The translations under genes were made by a program, and so were the position numbers. Under the pieces are notes generated by a model, which saw only the letters and a program-made list of their open reading frames with translations, had not been told where the DNA came from and did not search any database. This document shows, piece after piece, positions 1 through 11,111 of a DNA stretch of 64,000 nucleotides. Source of the stretch: Siderastrea siderea (lineage: Eukaryota > Cnidaria > Anthozoa > Scleractinia > Rhizangiidae); NCBI GenBank assembly GCA_964030785.1, contig OZ034968.1:49917230-49981229 (forward strand), given 5' to 3'. How positions within the stretch are numbered: position 1 is the stretch's first letter; each line of letters opens with the position of its first letter.

Positions 1-1402
1 AAATGCAATGATGAAGCCTCCTCCATCTGATCCCAACGTACATGTACATGTACCTGATCCCATAGAAGCGAAGGTGTTAATTTTTGACCAGGCCAACTGT
101 GACATCATTTCGGCAACCAAATTACTTTCAGTTTGTAGGGGTCGTGAGTTCCCCATCATAATGTTCACCTCTGGACATTTTGTTCCAAGTAGCGACTGGA
201 TTAAATGTCCCAAGAAAGTCAAAGTAGAAACTATTCATATGACACTGACCGTTGAGGAAGGAGTTACATTGACACAACTGAGTGAGGAGACTGTGACACA
301 ATTAATGAAAGTTTCCCCAACTTGCGGGGCACTGCTACATATGACTGTAGACGAGGACACTACTACTGAAGAGAAGAAAGAACAGGGCATGGTGGACTAC
401 ACAGATTCTGCGCTTTCGCAAATAGTGCCAATAGTGTGGTATAGGTGTTATACCGAGATTCAACAGCACTCCTTTGAAGAGGCCAAACAGATGAAGGTCT
501 TCAGGACGACTATCCGGGACATGCAACATGTTCTATCATTCATGCAAGACAAGGAAGATGATAACGACAAATCCTTCAATGCCATTTGGAAGCAGATCTT
601 CCCCTTTGACATGAAGGATGAAACCCCAGAAGATCAGCTGGCTTTCAAGTTCTTCCCTTTCACAGACACAGGCTTTGAGATTGCCCCAGGTGAACAGCTG
701 AGATTCTTTACATTTTGTAGGCAACAGGACCGTGGCGACGAAGCAATGCTCGAAAATGCTCGGGCTGTGTTTGAAGCTAGCACTGGATCTCTTAAAGGGC
801 TATGTTTCGAATTGATTGTTCGCCTTTATTGTCGCATCAATCAGTGTGGACTGCGTCCCACCGATATGTATGCAGATGAATTCCATGGCGTACAGATTTG
901 TGAGGCCTTTGATTGCAAACGACTTGTTGATCAGTTGTTTTGCAAAGATAACTGCACAAAAGCAGCATCTCATGATGTCAACATTTGGTTTTCACTTGAT
1001 GTTTCGGGAAAACAGAAATTTCCAGGGTATGATTTCGTCTTAGTTTCTGGACGATCCGACCATGAAAAAAAATCATTTTCCCTTGGTTTAATGTATCTTA
1101 TTCAATTAACGGTCAGTCTTTCCAGTAAAACCCTGGATAAGCAATCCATCATGGTCAGGGAGTACAACAAATTTATGTGCGAATTGAGCCGTCAGAAGTG
1201 TATCAAAGGAGACGATTGGCTGAAAGTAGCATGTTACATTTGTATGCCTTATGCCCAGACCCAGACTGTGCTAGAAGAAACCCTGCAATTAAAACAAGAA
1301 CACAAGGAAGAACTTCGGCATATAACTGAGAACCCCAGAGAATCCCTATGTGCTAAAGTGATTTATACTGAACTACGTATCATAAAACCTCTGAAATCTT
1401 AA
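1..1402 (+). CDS. 3' exon of CR-type (Crinkler/RHS-like) NTPase-nuclease gene, second copy, cut by the left edge
   Basis: The frame is open from the left edge to the TAA at 1400-1402. It matches the last exon of the complete gene at 27698-29384 almost base for base; by eye only about six residues differ (for example A/V, Q/E, QQ/RL and two E/K changes). The visible part begins after the Walker A loop, so the P-loop and upstream exons, if present, lie outside the window. It keeps the Walker B-like strand (KVLIFDQ), the conserved FEAS...KGLCFE segment and the C-terminal GYDFVLVSG...LMYLIQLTVS segment that I read as a restriction-endonuclease-like fold. Few changes and no stops mean a recent duplicate; whether it is expressed or a truncated copy cannot be told here. 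Function is discussed under the complete copy. Confidence 0.6.
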   Translation, partial: NAMMKPPPSDPNVHVHVPDPIEAKVLIFDQANCDIISATKLLSVCRGREFPIIMFTSGHFVPSSDWIKCPKKVKVETIHMTLTVEEGVTLTQLSEETVTQLMKVSPTCGALLHMTVDEDTTTEEKKEQGMVDYTDSALSQIVPIVWYRCYTEIQQHSFEEAKQMKVFRTTIRDMQHVLSFMQDKEDDNDKSFNAIWKQIFPFDMKDETPEDQLAFKFFPFTDTGFEIAPGEQLRFFTFCRQQDRGDEAMLENARAVFEASTGSLKGLCFELIVRLYCRINQCGLRPTDMYADEFHGVQICEAFDCKRLVDQLFCKDNCTKAASHDVNIWFSLDVSGKQKFPGYDFVLVSGRSDHEKKSFSLGLMYLIQLTVSLSSKTLDKQSIMVREYNKFMCELSRQKCIKGDDWLKVACYICMPYAQTQTVLEETLQLKQEHKEELRHITENPRESLCAKVIYTELRIIKPLKS

Positions 1403-1881
1403 GGGCTCTTCCAGAAAAAAACGTGTGGGGGGGGGGGGGGACAAACTTATTTGACCCATGGGTTCATCCTAGTAATTTGTTGAAATCCAGTAAAAACTCT
1501 TGGTAACAAATATTACATGGTTGGCATAGCTTTGGTGATATTGGAAAGGGTTTAAACAAATTCCTGGGATGAACCCATGGGTCCAATTAGTTTCCAATAT
1601 CACCCAAGCTTGGGTGATATGGTGGACCCATGGGTTCCCCTCCTCCTCCCCTCCCCTCCCATCCCCTCCTTTCCTGGCCCCAGTCCCCCCTCGCCTCCCC
1701 GAAAGCCGCTATGCAGGCTAGCTATTTGATTGTTCCCTCAATTAAAATTTTTGAAAAAGGTGAGCAAATATGGAAGTTATAAAACAGACATATATCTATT
1801 TTTCTCATTTTCTCTTGGAACCAGAATTCGAAGTGCCACGCAGACCTTATATTTTGTACCTTTTAATTTTAATTTTGATAT
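1..1881 (+). repeat. Segmental duplication, copy of 27983-29863
   Basis: Gene, 3' flank, a G run (about 1427-1440), satellite scraps (1449-1633), a pyrimidine-rich stretch of CCCTCC type (1636-1690) and an AT-rich tail are shared in the same order with 27983-29863, offset about 27,982. Similarity stops at about 1881 inside TTTTGATAT. The duplication continues beyond the left edge. Confidence 0.85.
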
Positions 1882-2202
1882 AATTATAGGCCTTATTGTT
1901 TAAGTTGTGCATGGTGTTCGTACTGACTCTTTGTAAATAATTATTTTTTCTGTAAATGTTTATATTGTAAAAGTTGTAAATATAATAAAATGTAAATATA
2001 AGTGAAAATTTGTAAATATTTTTTCTGTAATTATTAGGACAAGTCGTAGTCTCCTTCGCAGCCGTCTTTAGTGTCGTCACGCAACGCTCCCTCCACACTA
2101 GTTAGCTAGAGCGTTGCGTGGGACGAGACAAGCCGGTATGTCTTCCTTGCTGACAAATGTCTGCCCCGCAGCCGTTCTTTGTGTCGTTCCCTCAAAAAAA
2201 CG
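1882..2202. other. AT-rich spacer without a gene
   Basis: Very AT-rich sequence with several TGTAAATA-type words. At about 2077-2123 there is an inverted pair (CACGCAACGCTC / GAGCGTTGCGTG). No coding signal seen. Confidence 0.4.
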
Positions 2203-2420
2203 TTTGAAAGTTTGAAAGGCGGGAAATCGGCGACGCGCGTGTAAATGTACAAAATCCCGCCAAAAGTACAGCCAAAACGAAAAAGAAATATTTTCTAACA
2301 TTGCTGCAACCTCCACTATTAATTATCCACTATTTTTTGTTTTTAATTTGGAGTTGAGTGCAAATTTTGAAATTTTTGAATGCAAATTTTGAAATTGTTG
2401 AGTGCAAAAACGTGAAATTG

Positions 2421-2460
2421 AATTTGATTGGCTAGTCGGTTCAAACTAGCCAATCAAATT
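2421..2460. promoter_or_regulatory. CCAAT-box palindrome
   Basis: Perfect 16-nt arms (2421-2436 and 2445-2460, AATTTGATTGGCTAGT and its complement) around an 8-nt loop give two opposed CCAATCA boxes. A third CCAATCAGATTG lies at about 2509 and a TATAAAAA word at about 2554. Recurs at about 33080-33119 and 38440-38479. Reading it as a promoter is inference. Confidence 0.4.
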
Positions 2461-2577
2461 TTCACTTTTTTGCACTCAAAAGTTCAAAATAAATTTGGGT
2501 GCTCTCAGCCAATCAGATTGCAGAAATTTTTGTATGTATATTATTATGCAGATTATAAAAACAGTAATCATAAAAAA

Positions 2578-2736
2578 ATGGAAACATTTTCGATGCAAGT
2601 GAAAGCAAGTTTTGTTGATAAAATCTGTCGTTCGCGAACTGTCGAAATCAATGAAGATCAACAACTTTTCCGGCACTTCATAAAACTGCACTTTGACGAA
2701 TTTCAGAGTATTATAATCACGACAAAAATGTTTTGA
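2578..2736 (+). CDS. Hypothetical 52-residue ORF, module B copy 1
   Basis: Starts METFSMQVKASF and ends ITTKMF. It lies about 20 nt downstream of a TATAAAAA word and three CCAAT boxes, which is why I prefer this ATG over one at 2428. I recognise no domain. It is open in all three module copies (also 33237-33395 and 38597-38755), but those copies are so recent that shared openness proves little. It could equally be non-coding. Confidence 0.2.
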   Translation: METFSMQVKASFVDKICRSRTVEINEDQQLFRHFIKLHFDEFQSIIITTKMF

Positions 2737-2829
2737 GTATCGGTGAAATTCTGGATCTGGATATGAAAAGTAGCTTTTCTAAAAACGATAATTTGTTGAT
2801 TTTTTTTTAGCACTCTTTAGGTCTGCAGT

Positions 2830-2900
2830 GGCTCTAAAAGAGCCAGTATTTGCATTTATGGTCATGACTTTTTTGGTCTGTGGTGGCTCCGAAAAGAGCC
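2830..2900 (-). promoter_or_regulatory. Two histone-type 3' stem-loops, module B copy 1
   Basis: On the minus strand, 2900-2885 reads GGCTCTTTTCGGAGCC followed by ACCACAGACC, a good match to the metazoan replication-dependent histone mRNA stem-loop and its ACCA flank. 2844-2830 reads GGCTCTTTTAGAGCC, one loop base short, followed by ACTGCAGACCTAAAGAG, where AAAGAG resembles a histone downstream element. No gene ends into them in this copy. Confidence 0.55.
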
Positions 2901-2941
2901 GGTTTTAGCATATATGGTCATGACTTTTTTGGTCTGTTTTC

Positions 2942-5900
2942 TGTACCATTGAACCTCTGCCCACCAAGTCCCGTTAGTTCCGAAGACTTTCCACGGGGTT
3001 TACACAAATTCCTAGGATGAACCCATGGGTCGAATTAGTTTCCAATATCACCAGAGCAATGCCAACCATGTCCTGTTAGTTGCCAAGAGTTTTTACTGGA
3101 TTTCATAAAATTACTAGCATGAACCCATGGGTCAAATTCCTAGGATGAACCCATGGGTCGAATTAGTTTCCAATATCACTAGAGCTATGCCAACCATGTC
3201 CTGTTAGTTCCCAAGAGTTTTTACTGGATTTCAAAAAATTACTAGCATGAACCCATGGGTCAAATTAGTTTCCAATATCACCAAAGCTATGCCAACCATG
3301 TCCTGTTAGTTCCCAAGAGATTTTACTGGATTTCATCAAATTACTAGCATGCACCCATGGGTCAACCATATCACCCAAGCTATGCCAACCATGTCCTGTT
3401 AGTTACGAAGAGTTTTTACTGGATTTCATCAAATTACTAGCATGAACCCATGGGTCAAATTCCTAGGATGAATCCATGGGTCGAATTAGTTTCCAATATC
3501 ACTAGAGCTATGCCAACCATGTCCTGTTAGTTCCCAAGAGTTTTCACTGGGTTTAAACAAAGTTCTATGATGAACCCATGGGTCAAATAAGTTTCCTGTA
3601 CCATTGAACCTCTGCCCACCAAGGCCCGTTAGTTCCCAAGACTTTCTACGGGGTTTACACAAATTCCTAGGATGAACCCATGGGTCGAATTAGTTTCCAA
3701 TATAACCAAAGCTATGCCAACCATGTCCTGTTAGTTTCCAAGAGATTTTACTGGATTTTAATAAATTACTAGCATGAACCCATGGGTCAAATTGAAGCCA
3801 CGCCATTGGAGCTCTGCCCACCATGTCCCGCTAGTTCCCAAGAGTTTTCACTGGGTTTAAACAACGTTCTATAATGAACCCATGGGTCAAATTTGTTTTC
3901 ATTATTACTCATGCAACAACACCCATGTCCCGCTAGTTCCCAAGAGTTTTCACTGGGTTTAAACAACGTTCTATAATGAACCCATGGGTCAAATTAGTTT
4001 TCATTATTACTCATGCAACAACACCCATGTCCCGCTAGTTCCCAAGAGTTTTCACTGGGTTTAAACAAAGTTCTATCATGAACCCATGGGTCAAATTAGT
4101 TTTCATTATTACTCATGCAACAACACCCATGTCCCGCTAGTTCCCAAGAGTTTTCACTGGGTTTAAACAAAGTTCTATGATGAACCCATGGGTCAAATTA
4201 GTTTTCATTATTACTCATGCAACAACAACCATGTCCCGCTAGTTCCGAAGAGTTTTCACTGGATTTCAACAAATTCCTGGGATGAACCCATGGGTCCAAT
4301 TAGTTTCCAATATCACCCAAGCTATGCCAACCATGTCCTGTTAGTTACCAGGAGTTTTTACTGGATTTCAACAAATTACTAGTATGAACCCATGGTTCAA
4401 ACATATCACCCAAGCTATGCAAACCATGTCCTGTTAGTTCCCAAGAGTTTTCAAAGTTCTATGATGAACCCATGGGTCAAATTAGTTTTCTGTATCAGTC
4501 AAGCTACACCAACCCTAGTTCCCAAGAGTTTTCACTGGGTTTAAACAACGTTCTATAATGAACCCATGGGTCAAATTAGTTTTCATTATTACTCATGCAA
4601 CAACACCCATGTCCCGCTAGTTCCCAAGAGTTTTCACTGGGTTTAAACAAAGTTCTATCATGAACCCATGGGTCAAATTAGTTTTCATTATTACTCATGC
4701 AACAACAACCATGTCCCGCTAGTTCCGAAGAGTTTTCACTGGATTTCAACAAATTCCTGGGATGAACCCATGGGTCCAATTAGTTTCCAATATCACCCAA
4801 GCTATGCCAACCATGTCCTGTTAGTTCCCAAGAGTTTTCACTGCGTTTAAACAAAGTTCTATGATGCACCCATGGGTCAAATAAGTTTCCGGTACCATTG
4901 AAGCTCTGCCCACCAAGTCCCGTTAGTTCCCAAGACTTTCCACGGGGTTTACACAAATTCCTAGGATGAACCCATGGGTCGAATTAGTTTCCCATATCAC
5001 CAGAGCTATGCCAACCATGTCCTGTTAGTTCCCAAGAGATTTTACTGGATTTCAATAAATTACTAGCATGAACCCATGGGTCAAATTGAAGCCATGCCAT
5101 TGAAGCTCTGCCCACCATGTCCAGCTAGTTCCCAAGAGTTTTCCCTGGGTTTAAACAAATTCTTGGGATGAACCCATGGGTCCAATTAGTTTCCAATATC
5201 ACCCAAGCTATGCCAACCATGTCCTGTTAGTTCCCAAGAGTTTTCAAAGTTCTATGATGAACCCATGGGTCAAATTAGTTTCCAATATAACCAGAGCTAT
5301 GCCAACCATGTCCTGTTAGTTCCCAAGAGATTTTACTGGATTTTAATAAATTACTAGCATGAACCCATGGGTCAAATTCCTAGGATGAACCCATGGGTCG
5401 AATTAGTTTCCAATATCACTAGAGCTATGCCAACCATGTCCTGTTAGTTCCCAAGAGATTTTACTGGATTTCAATAAATTACTAGCATGAACCCATGGGT
5501 CAAATTGAAGCCATGCCATTGAAGCTCTGCCCACCATGTCCCGCTAGTTCCCAAGAGTTTTCACTGGGTTTAAACAACGTTCTATAATGAACCCATGGGT
5601 CAAATTAGTTTTCATTATTACTCATGCAACAACAACCATGTCCCGCTAGTTCCCAAGAGTTTTCACTGGATTTCAACAAAAACCTGGGATGAACCCATGG
5701 GTCCAATTAGTTTCCAATATCACCCAAGCAATGCCAACCATGTCCTGTTAGTTCCCAAGAGTTTTCACTGCGTTTAAACAAAGTTCTATGATGCACCCAT
5801 GGCTCAAATAAGTTTCCGGTACCATTGAAGCTCTGCCCACCAAGTCCCGTTAGTTCCCAAGACTTTCCACGGGGTTTACACAAATTCCTAGGATGAACCC

Positions 5901-8449
5901 ATGGGTCGAATTACTTTCCAATATCACCAGAGCAATGCCACCCATGTCCTGTTAGTTACCAAGAGTTTTTCCTGGATTTCAACAAATTACTAGCATGAAC
6001 CCATGGGTCAAACATATCACCCAAGCTATGCCAATCATGTCCTGTTAGTTGCCAAGAGTTTTTACTGGATTTCATCAAATTACTAGCATGAACCCATGGG
6101 TCAAATTGAAGCCATGCCATTGAAGCTCTGCCCACCATGTCCCGCTAGTTCCCAAGAGTTTTCACTGGGTTTAAACAACGTTCTATAATGAACCCATGGG
6201 TCAAATTAGTTTTCATTATTACTCATGCCACAACACCCATGTCCCGCTAGTTCCCAAGAGTTTTCACTGGATTTAAACAAATTCCTGGGATGAACCCATG
6301 GGTCCAATATCACCCAAGCTATGCCAACCATGTAGTGTTAGTTCCCAAGAGTTTTCACTGCGTTTAAACAAAGTTCTATGATGCACCCATGGGTCAAATA
6401 AGTTTCAGGTACCATTGAAGCTCTGCCCACCAAGTCCCGTTAGTTCCCAAGACTTTCCACGGGGTTTACACAAATTCCTAGGATGAACCCATGGGTGGAA
6501 TTAGTTTCCAATATCACCAGAGCAGTGCCAACCATGTCCTGTTAGTTACCAAGAGTTTTTACTGGATTTCAGCAAATTACTAGCATGCACCCATGGGTCA
6601 ACCTTATCACCCAAGCTATGCCAACCATGTCCTGTTAGTTACCAAGAGTTTTTACTGGATTTCATCAAATTACTAGCATGAACCCATGGGTCAAATTCCT
6701 AGGATGAATCCATGGGTCGAATTAGTTTCCAATATAACTAGAGCTATGCCAACCATGTCGTGTTAGTTCCCAAGAGTTTTTACTGGATTTCAACAAATTA
6801 CTAGCATGAACCCATGGGTCAAATTAGTTTCCAATATCACCAAAGCTATGCCAACCATGTCCTGTTAGTTCCCAAGAGATTTTACTGGATTTCAATAAAT
6901 TACTAGCATGAACCCATGGGTCAAATTGAAGCCATGCAATTGAAGCTCTGCCCACCATGTCCCGCTAGTTCCCAAGAGTTTTCAAAGTTCTATGATGAAC
7001 CCATGGGTCAAATTAGTTTTCTGTATCAGTCAAGGTACACCAATCCTAGTTCCCAGGAGTTTTTACTGGGTTTAAACAAAGTTTTATGATGAACCCATGG
7101 GTCCAATTAGTTTCCAATATCACCCAAGCTATGCCAACCATGTCTTGTTAGTTCCCAAGAGTTTTCACTGGGTTTAAACAAAGTTCTATGATGAACCCAT
7201 GGGTCAAATAAGTTTCCTGTACCATTGAACCTCTGCCCACCAAGGCCCGTTAGTTCCCAAGACTTTCTACGGGGTTTACACTGCGTTTAAACAAAGTTCT
7301 ATGATGCACCCATAGGTCAAATAAGTTTCCGGTACCATTGAAGCTCTGCCCACCAAGTCCCGTTAGTTCCGAAGACTTTCCACGGGGTTTACACAAATTC
7401 CTAGGATGAACCCATGGGTCGAATTAGTTTCCAATATCACCAGAGCAATGCCAACCATGTCCTGTTAGTTGCCAAGAGTTTTTACTGGATTTCATAAAAT
7501 TACTAGCATGCACCCATGGGTCGATCATATCACCCAAGCTATGCCAACCATGTCCTGTTAGTTGCCAAGAGTTTTTACTGGATTTCAACAAATTACTAGC
7601 ATGAACCCATGGATCGACCATATCATACAAGGTATGCCAACGATGTCCTGTTAGTTCCCAGGAGTTTTTACTGGATTTCAACAAATTACTAGCATGAACC
7701 CATGGGTCAACCATTTCACCCAAGCTATGCCAACCATGTCCTGTTAGTTCCCAAGACTTTCCACGGGGTTTACACAAATTCCTAGGATGAACCCATGAGT
7801 CGAATTATAGTTTCCAATATCACGAGAGCAATTCCAACCATGTCCTGTTAGTTACCAAGAGTTTTTACTGGATTTCATCAAATTACTAGCATGCACCCAC
7901 CCATGGGTCGATCATATCACCCAAGCTATGCCAACCATGTCCTGTTAGTTCCCAAGAGTTTTTACTGGATTTCATCAAATTACTAGCATGAACCCATGGG
8001 TCAAATTGAAGCCATGCCATTGAAGCTCTGCCCACCATGTCCCGCTAGTTCCCAAGAGTTTTCACTGGGTTTAAACAACGTTCTATAATGAACCCATGGG
8101 TCAAATTAGTTTTCATTATTACTCATGCCACAACACCCATGTCCCGTTAGTTCCCAAGAGTTTTCACTGCGTTTAAACAAAGTTCTATGATGCAGCCATG
8201 GGTCAAATAAGTTTCCGGTACCATTGAAGCTCTGCCCACCAAGTCCCGTTAGCTCCCAAGACTTTCCACGGGGTTTACACAAATTCCTAGGATGAACCCA
8301 TGGGTCGAATTAGTTTCCAATATCACCAGAGCAATGCCAACCATGTCCTGTTAGTTACCAAGAGTTTTTACTGGATTTCATAAAATTACTAGCATGCACC
8401 CATGGGTCGATCATATCACCCAAGCTATGCCAACCATGTCCTGTTAGTT
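2942..8449 (+). repeat. 102-bp satellite array, plus orientation
   Basis: Dozens of units of about 102 bp, each marked by ACCCATGGGT (an NcoI palindrome); measured spacings include 102, 103 and 102, with occasional shorter units. At least three monomer types alternate: one with CAATATCACC..GCTATGCCAACC and TACTGGATTTC; one with TCATTATTACTCATGC and CACTGGGTTTAAAC; one with ACCATTGAAGCTCTGCCC and CCACGGGGTTTACAC. The alternation suggests higher-order repeats. Because 102 is divisible by three, short repetitive reading frames occur on both strands; I do not regard them as genes. Confidence 0.9.
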
Positions 8450-8968
8450 ACCTGGAACTAACAGAACATGGTTGGCAGAGCTTGGGTGATATGGTCGACC
8501 CATGGGTTCATGCTAGTAATTTGTTGAAATCCAGTAAAAACTCTTGGCAACTAACAGGACATGGTTGGCATAGCTTGAGTGATATGATCGACCCATGGGT
8601 GCATGCTAGTAATTTGATGAAATCCAGTAAAAACTCTTGGTAACTAACATGACATGGTTGGAATTGCTCTGGTGATATTGGAAACTAATTCGACCCATGG
8701 GTTCATCCTAGGAATTTGTGTAAACCCCGTGGAAAGTCTTGGGAACTAACGGAACTTGGTGGGCAGAGCTTCAATGGTACCGGAAGGTTATTTGACCCAT
8801 GGGTTCATCATAGAACTTTGTTTAAACGCAGTGAAAACTCTTGGAAACTAACAGGACGTGGTTGGCATAGCTTGGGTGATATTGGAAACTAATTCGACCC
8901 ATGGGTTCATCCTAGGAATTTGTGTAAACCCCGTAGAAAGTCTTGGGAACTAACGGGCCTTGGTGGGC
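8450..8968 (-). repeat. 102-bp satellite array, inverted segment
   Basis: At about 8450 the array flips. GTTAGTTACC is followed at once by TGGAACTAACAG, and the flanking units are mirror images, forming a long imperfect palindrome. Units then read GACCCATGGGTTCATGCTAG until about 8968, where orientation returns to plus. Confidence 0.85.
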
Positions 8969-9205
8969 TGTTAGTTACCAAGAGTTTTTACTGGATTTCA
9001 TCAAATTACTAGCATGAACCCATGGTAAAAACCCACTGGTCAACCATATGTTAGTTTCACTGTATTTCAACAAATTACTAGCCTGAACCCATGGGTCAAA
9101 TTAGGTTTGATTGTAACTCTTGCTACAACAACCATGTCCCCCTAGTTCCCAAGAGTTTTCACTGGGTTCAAGCAAATTCCTAGGATGAACCCATGGGTTA
9201 AATTA
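8969..9205 (+). repeat. 102-bp satellite, plus orientation, ragged end of array
   Basis: Two to three degenerate units (TGTTAGTTACCAAGAG..., ACCCATGGGT at about 9099 and 9188) close the array before AT-rich single-copy sequence. Confidence 0.75.
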
Positions 9206-9382
9206 GTTTGTTGTAAAATGATATTCTATTAAAAAAATGACATTTTAATTTTATACATTCTCTTTTGTTTAATTTTCAAAAAGGCTGAAATACATACACA
9301 TACAATATGAAGTCCCAACCGACTTGTCTTTGTGGTTAATTAACTAATGTTTCCTATAGATATGTGAGATCAATCCCTCAGC

Positions 9383-9813
9383 TTAGTGGTATTTACCTTT
9401 ACAACATACAATAAAAAATGCAGTAGTTCTGAGAGAAAACTCTTTTTTACAATAACGCCTCCACCCCAACATATGAAGGGGTTTCGTCTTAAATTTGCCA
9501 TCCCCCGCTTTAAACTTTTTTTTATAGTTTTCTATTTTTGCTATCTTCCTCTCGAGCATGTTCTGTAGGACAAGGGCTGCTGGCTTGAAGTTGACAGGGG
9601 CATCGGTGGTCTCGTTATTCTCGGCATCGGTGGTCTCAGCATTCTCGGCATCGGTGGTCTCGTCATTCTCGGCATCGGTGGTCTCGGCATTCTCGGCATC
9701 GGTGGTCTCGTCATTCTCGGCATCGGTGGTCTCGTCATTCTCGGCATCGGTGGTCTCGGCATTCTCGGCATCGGTGGTCTCGGGGGTCTTGGTCTCCGAG
9801 TCGACTTTTCTTT
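9383..9813 (-). CDS. Last visible exon of Tudor-like/duplicated-exon gene, with coding minisatellite
   Basis: On the minus strand an acceptor (TTAACTTCAG) opens the exon at 9813. It reads RKVDSETKTPE, then eight-residue repeats of TTDAENAE type, then VNFKPAALVLQNMLERKIAK and a basic stretch. Either it splices at a GTAAAT donor (exon end 9397, phase 1) or it reads through to TAA at 9383-9385. The phase matches the upstream exons at 10143-10283, 10670-10810 and 11112-11696. I do not recognise the protein. The acidic Thr/Asp/Glu repeats suggest a disordered region; QNMLERKIAKIENYKKKF could form a short helix. Confidence 0.5.
9601..9792 (-). repeat. 24-bp coding minisatellite, eight copies
   Basis: Eight tandem 24-bp units (plus strand CATCGGTGGTCTCGGCATTC plus CTCGG or close variants) keep the frame and encode TTDAENAE or TTDAENDE on the minus strand. 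Shorter versions of the repeat occur in the exon at 11112-11696. Confidence 0.85.
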
Positions 9814-9865
9814 CTGAAGTTAAATCATAAATACATGAAACATCTCACACAACAATTTAATTTAG

Positions 9866-9901
9866 GGGTTCTTGGTCTCCGAGTCGACTTTTCTTTCTGA
9901 A
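9866..9901 (-). pseudogene. Fragment of duplicated exon
   Basis: The exon start plus its acceptor (CTCCGAGTCGACTTTTCTTTCTGAAGTTAAATC) recurs here without the rest of the exon and is followed by CATCC words. It recurs at about 19218-19253. It is a truncated duplicate. Confidence 0.5.
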
Positions 9902-10142
9902 GTTAAATCATCCTCATAGTTCATCCTCATTCCTCATCTGGATCCAGCCAAAAGTCCATAGAACTCAGCGAAACTCTGGATCCAGCACACAACAATTTAA
10001 TTTCAAAATAATTTGTTGATTATTTTGTTGATTAAGTTGATTATTTTGTTGATTAAGTTAAATCATAAATACATGAAACATCTGACATAACAATGTTTGT
10101 TGATTATTATTTTTTTATTTGTGTAGATGACCCTAAGCTTAC

Positions 10143-10283
10143 TTTTGCTCTTGGCGGCATCGGCCTCGTAGTTGACAGGGGGTTCCTCAAAGTCCAAGTC
10201 GGGTTCCAAGTCTTTGGTGCTCGATGGCCTGATGGCTGCTGCCTTGGAGTTGACAGGGGATTCCTCCGAGTCGACTTTTCTTT
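10143..10283 (-). CDS. 141-nt symmetric exon, copy 1 (Tudor-like gene)
   Basis: Bounded by TTAACTTCAG acceptor and AAAAGTAAGC donor on the minus strand. It encodes RKVDSEESPVNSKAAAIRPS... ending NYEADAAKSK. It begins with two bases and ends with one base of split codons, so whole copies can be added or removed without shifting the frame. Rich in Asp, Glu, Pro and Ser; no domain recognised. Confidence 0.55.
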
Positions 10284-10669
10284 CTGAAGTTAAATCATAA
10301 ATACATGAAACATCTCACACAACAATGTTTGTTGATTATTATTTTTTTATGGACTTTTGGCTGGATCCAGATGAGGTATGAGGGTGAACCCATGGCTCAA
10401 ATTAACTGGCGATACTGAGGAGTTTCGCTGAGTTCTACGGACTTTTGGCTGGATCATATCTCATCTGGATCCAGCCAAAAGTCCATAGAACTCAGCGAAA
10501 CTCTGGATCCAGCACACAACAATTTAATTTCAAAATAATTTGTTGATTATTTTGTTGATTAAGTTGATTATTTTGTTGATTAAGTTAAATCATAAATACA
10601 TGAAACATCTGACATAACAATGTTTGTTGATTATTATTTTTTTATTTGTGTAGATGACCCTAAGCTTAC

Positions 10670-10810
10670 TTTTGCTCTTGGCGGCATCGGCCTCGTAGTT
10701 GACAGGGGGTTCCTCAAAGTCCAAGTCGGGTTCCAAGTCTTTGGTGCTCGATGGCTTGATGGCTGCTGCCTTGGAGTTGACAGGGGATTCCTCCGAGTCG
10801 ACTTTTCTTT
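10670..10810 (-). CDS. 141-nt symmetric exon, copy 2 (Tudor-like gene)
   Basis: Same exon as 10143-10283, 527 nt further on, with the same acceptor, donor and phase. The only coding change I see is a P/S-type substitution (GGCCTGATGG versus GGCTTGATGG). Confidence 0.55.
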
Positions 10811-11111
10811 CTGAAGTTAAATCATAAATACATGAAACATCTCACACAACAATGTTTGTTGATTATTATTTTTTTATGGACTTTTGGCTGGATCCAGATG
10901 AGGTATGAGGGTGAACCCATGGCTCAAATTAACTGGCGATACTGAGGAGTTTCGCTGAGTTCTACGGACTTTTGGCTGGATCATATCTCATCTGGATCCA
11001 GCCAAAAGTCCATAGAACTCAGCGAAACTCTGGATCCAGCACACAACAATTTAATTTCAAAATAATTTGTTGATTATTTTTTTTTATTTGTGTAGATGAC
11101 CCTAAGCTTAC

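Larger units (their letters stand above)
2203..2935. repeat. Module B, copy 1 (promoter-like region plus histone-type stem-loops)
   Basis: Shared nearly identically with about 32863-33593 and 38223-38953 (offsets 30,659 and 36,019). It starts at TTTGAAAGTTTGAAAGGCGGG, carries the CCAAT palindrome, a TATA-like word, a short plus-strand ORF and two minus-strand histone-type stem-loops, and then runs straight into satellite at about 2936. Unlike the other two copies it has no chromodomain gene beside it. Confidence 0.8.
9950..10992. repeat. Tandem duplication of a segment of about 520 bp containing one exon
   Basis: 9950-10466 and 10467-10992 are near-identical and a third start follows at 10993. 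Each begins with GGATCCAGCCAAAAGTCC, contains a GTTGATTATTTTGTTGATTA repeat, one 141-nt exon and a TTTGGCTGGATCC foldback. This duplicates the exon and its introns together. Confidence 0.85.

Noticed and set aside
2830..2844. Histone stem-loop read on the plus strand
   Set aside because: On the plus strand the loop is A-rich (AAA, GAAA), unlike the required T-rich loop, and flanks do not fit; only the minus-strand reading is canonical.
7424..7777. 117-residue minus-strand ORF rich in DPWVHASN repeats
   Set aside because: It lies wholly in the 102-bp satellite; the period of 34 codons keeps frames open by chance on both strands. No start context or other exon supports it.
3001..8449. Regular repeats with spacers, CRISPR-like at first sight
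   Set aside because: The whole 102-bp unit is repeated, spacers are not unique, and the setting is an animal genome.
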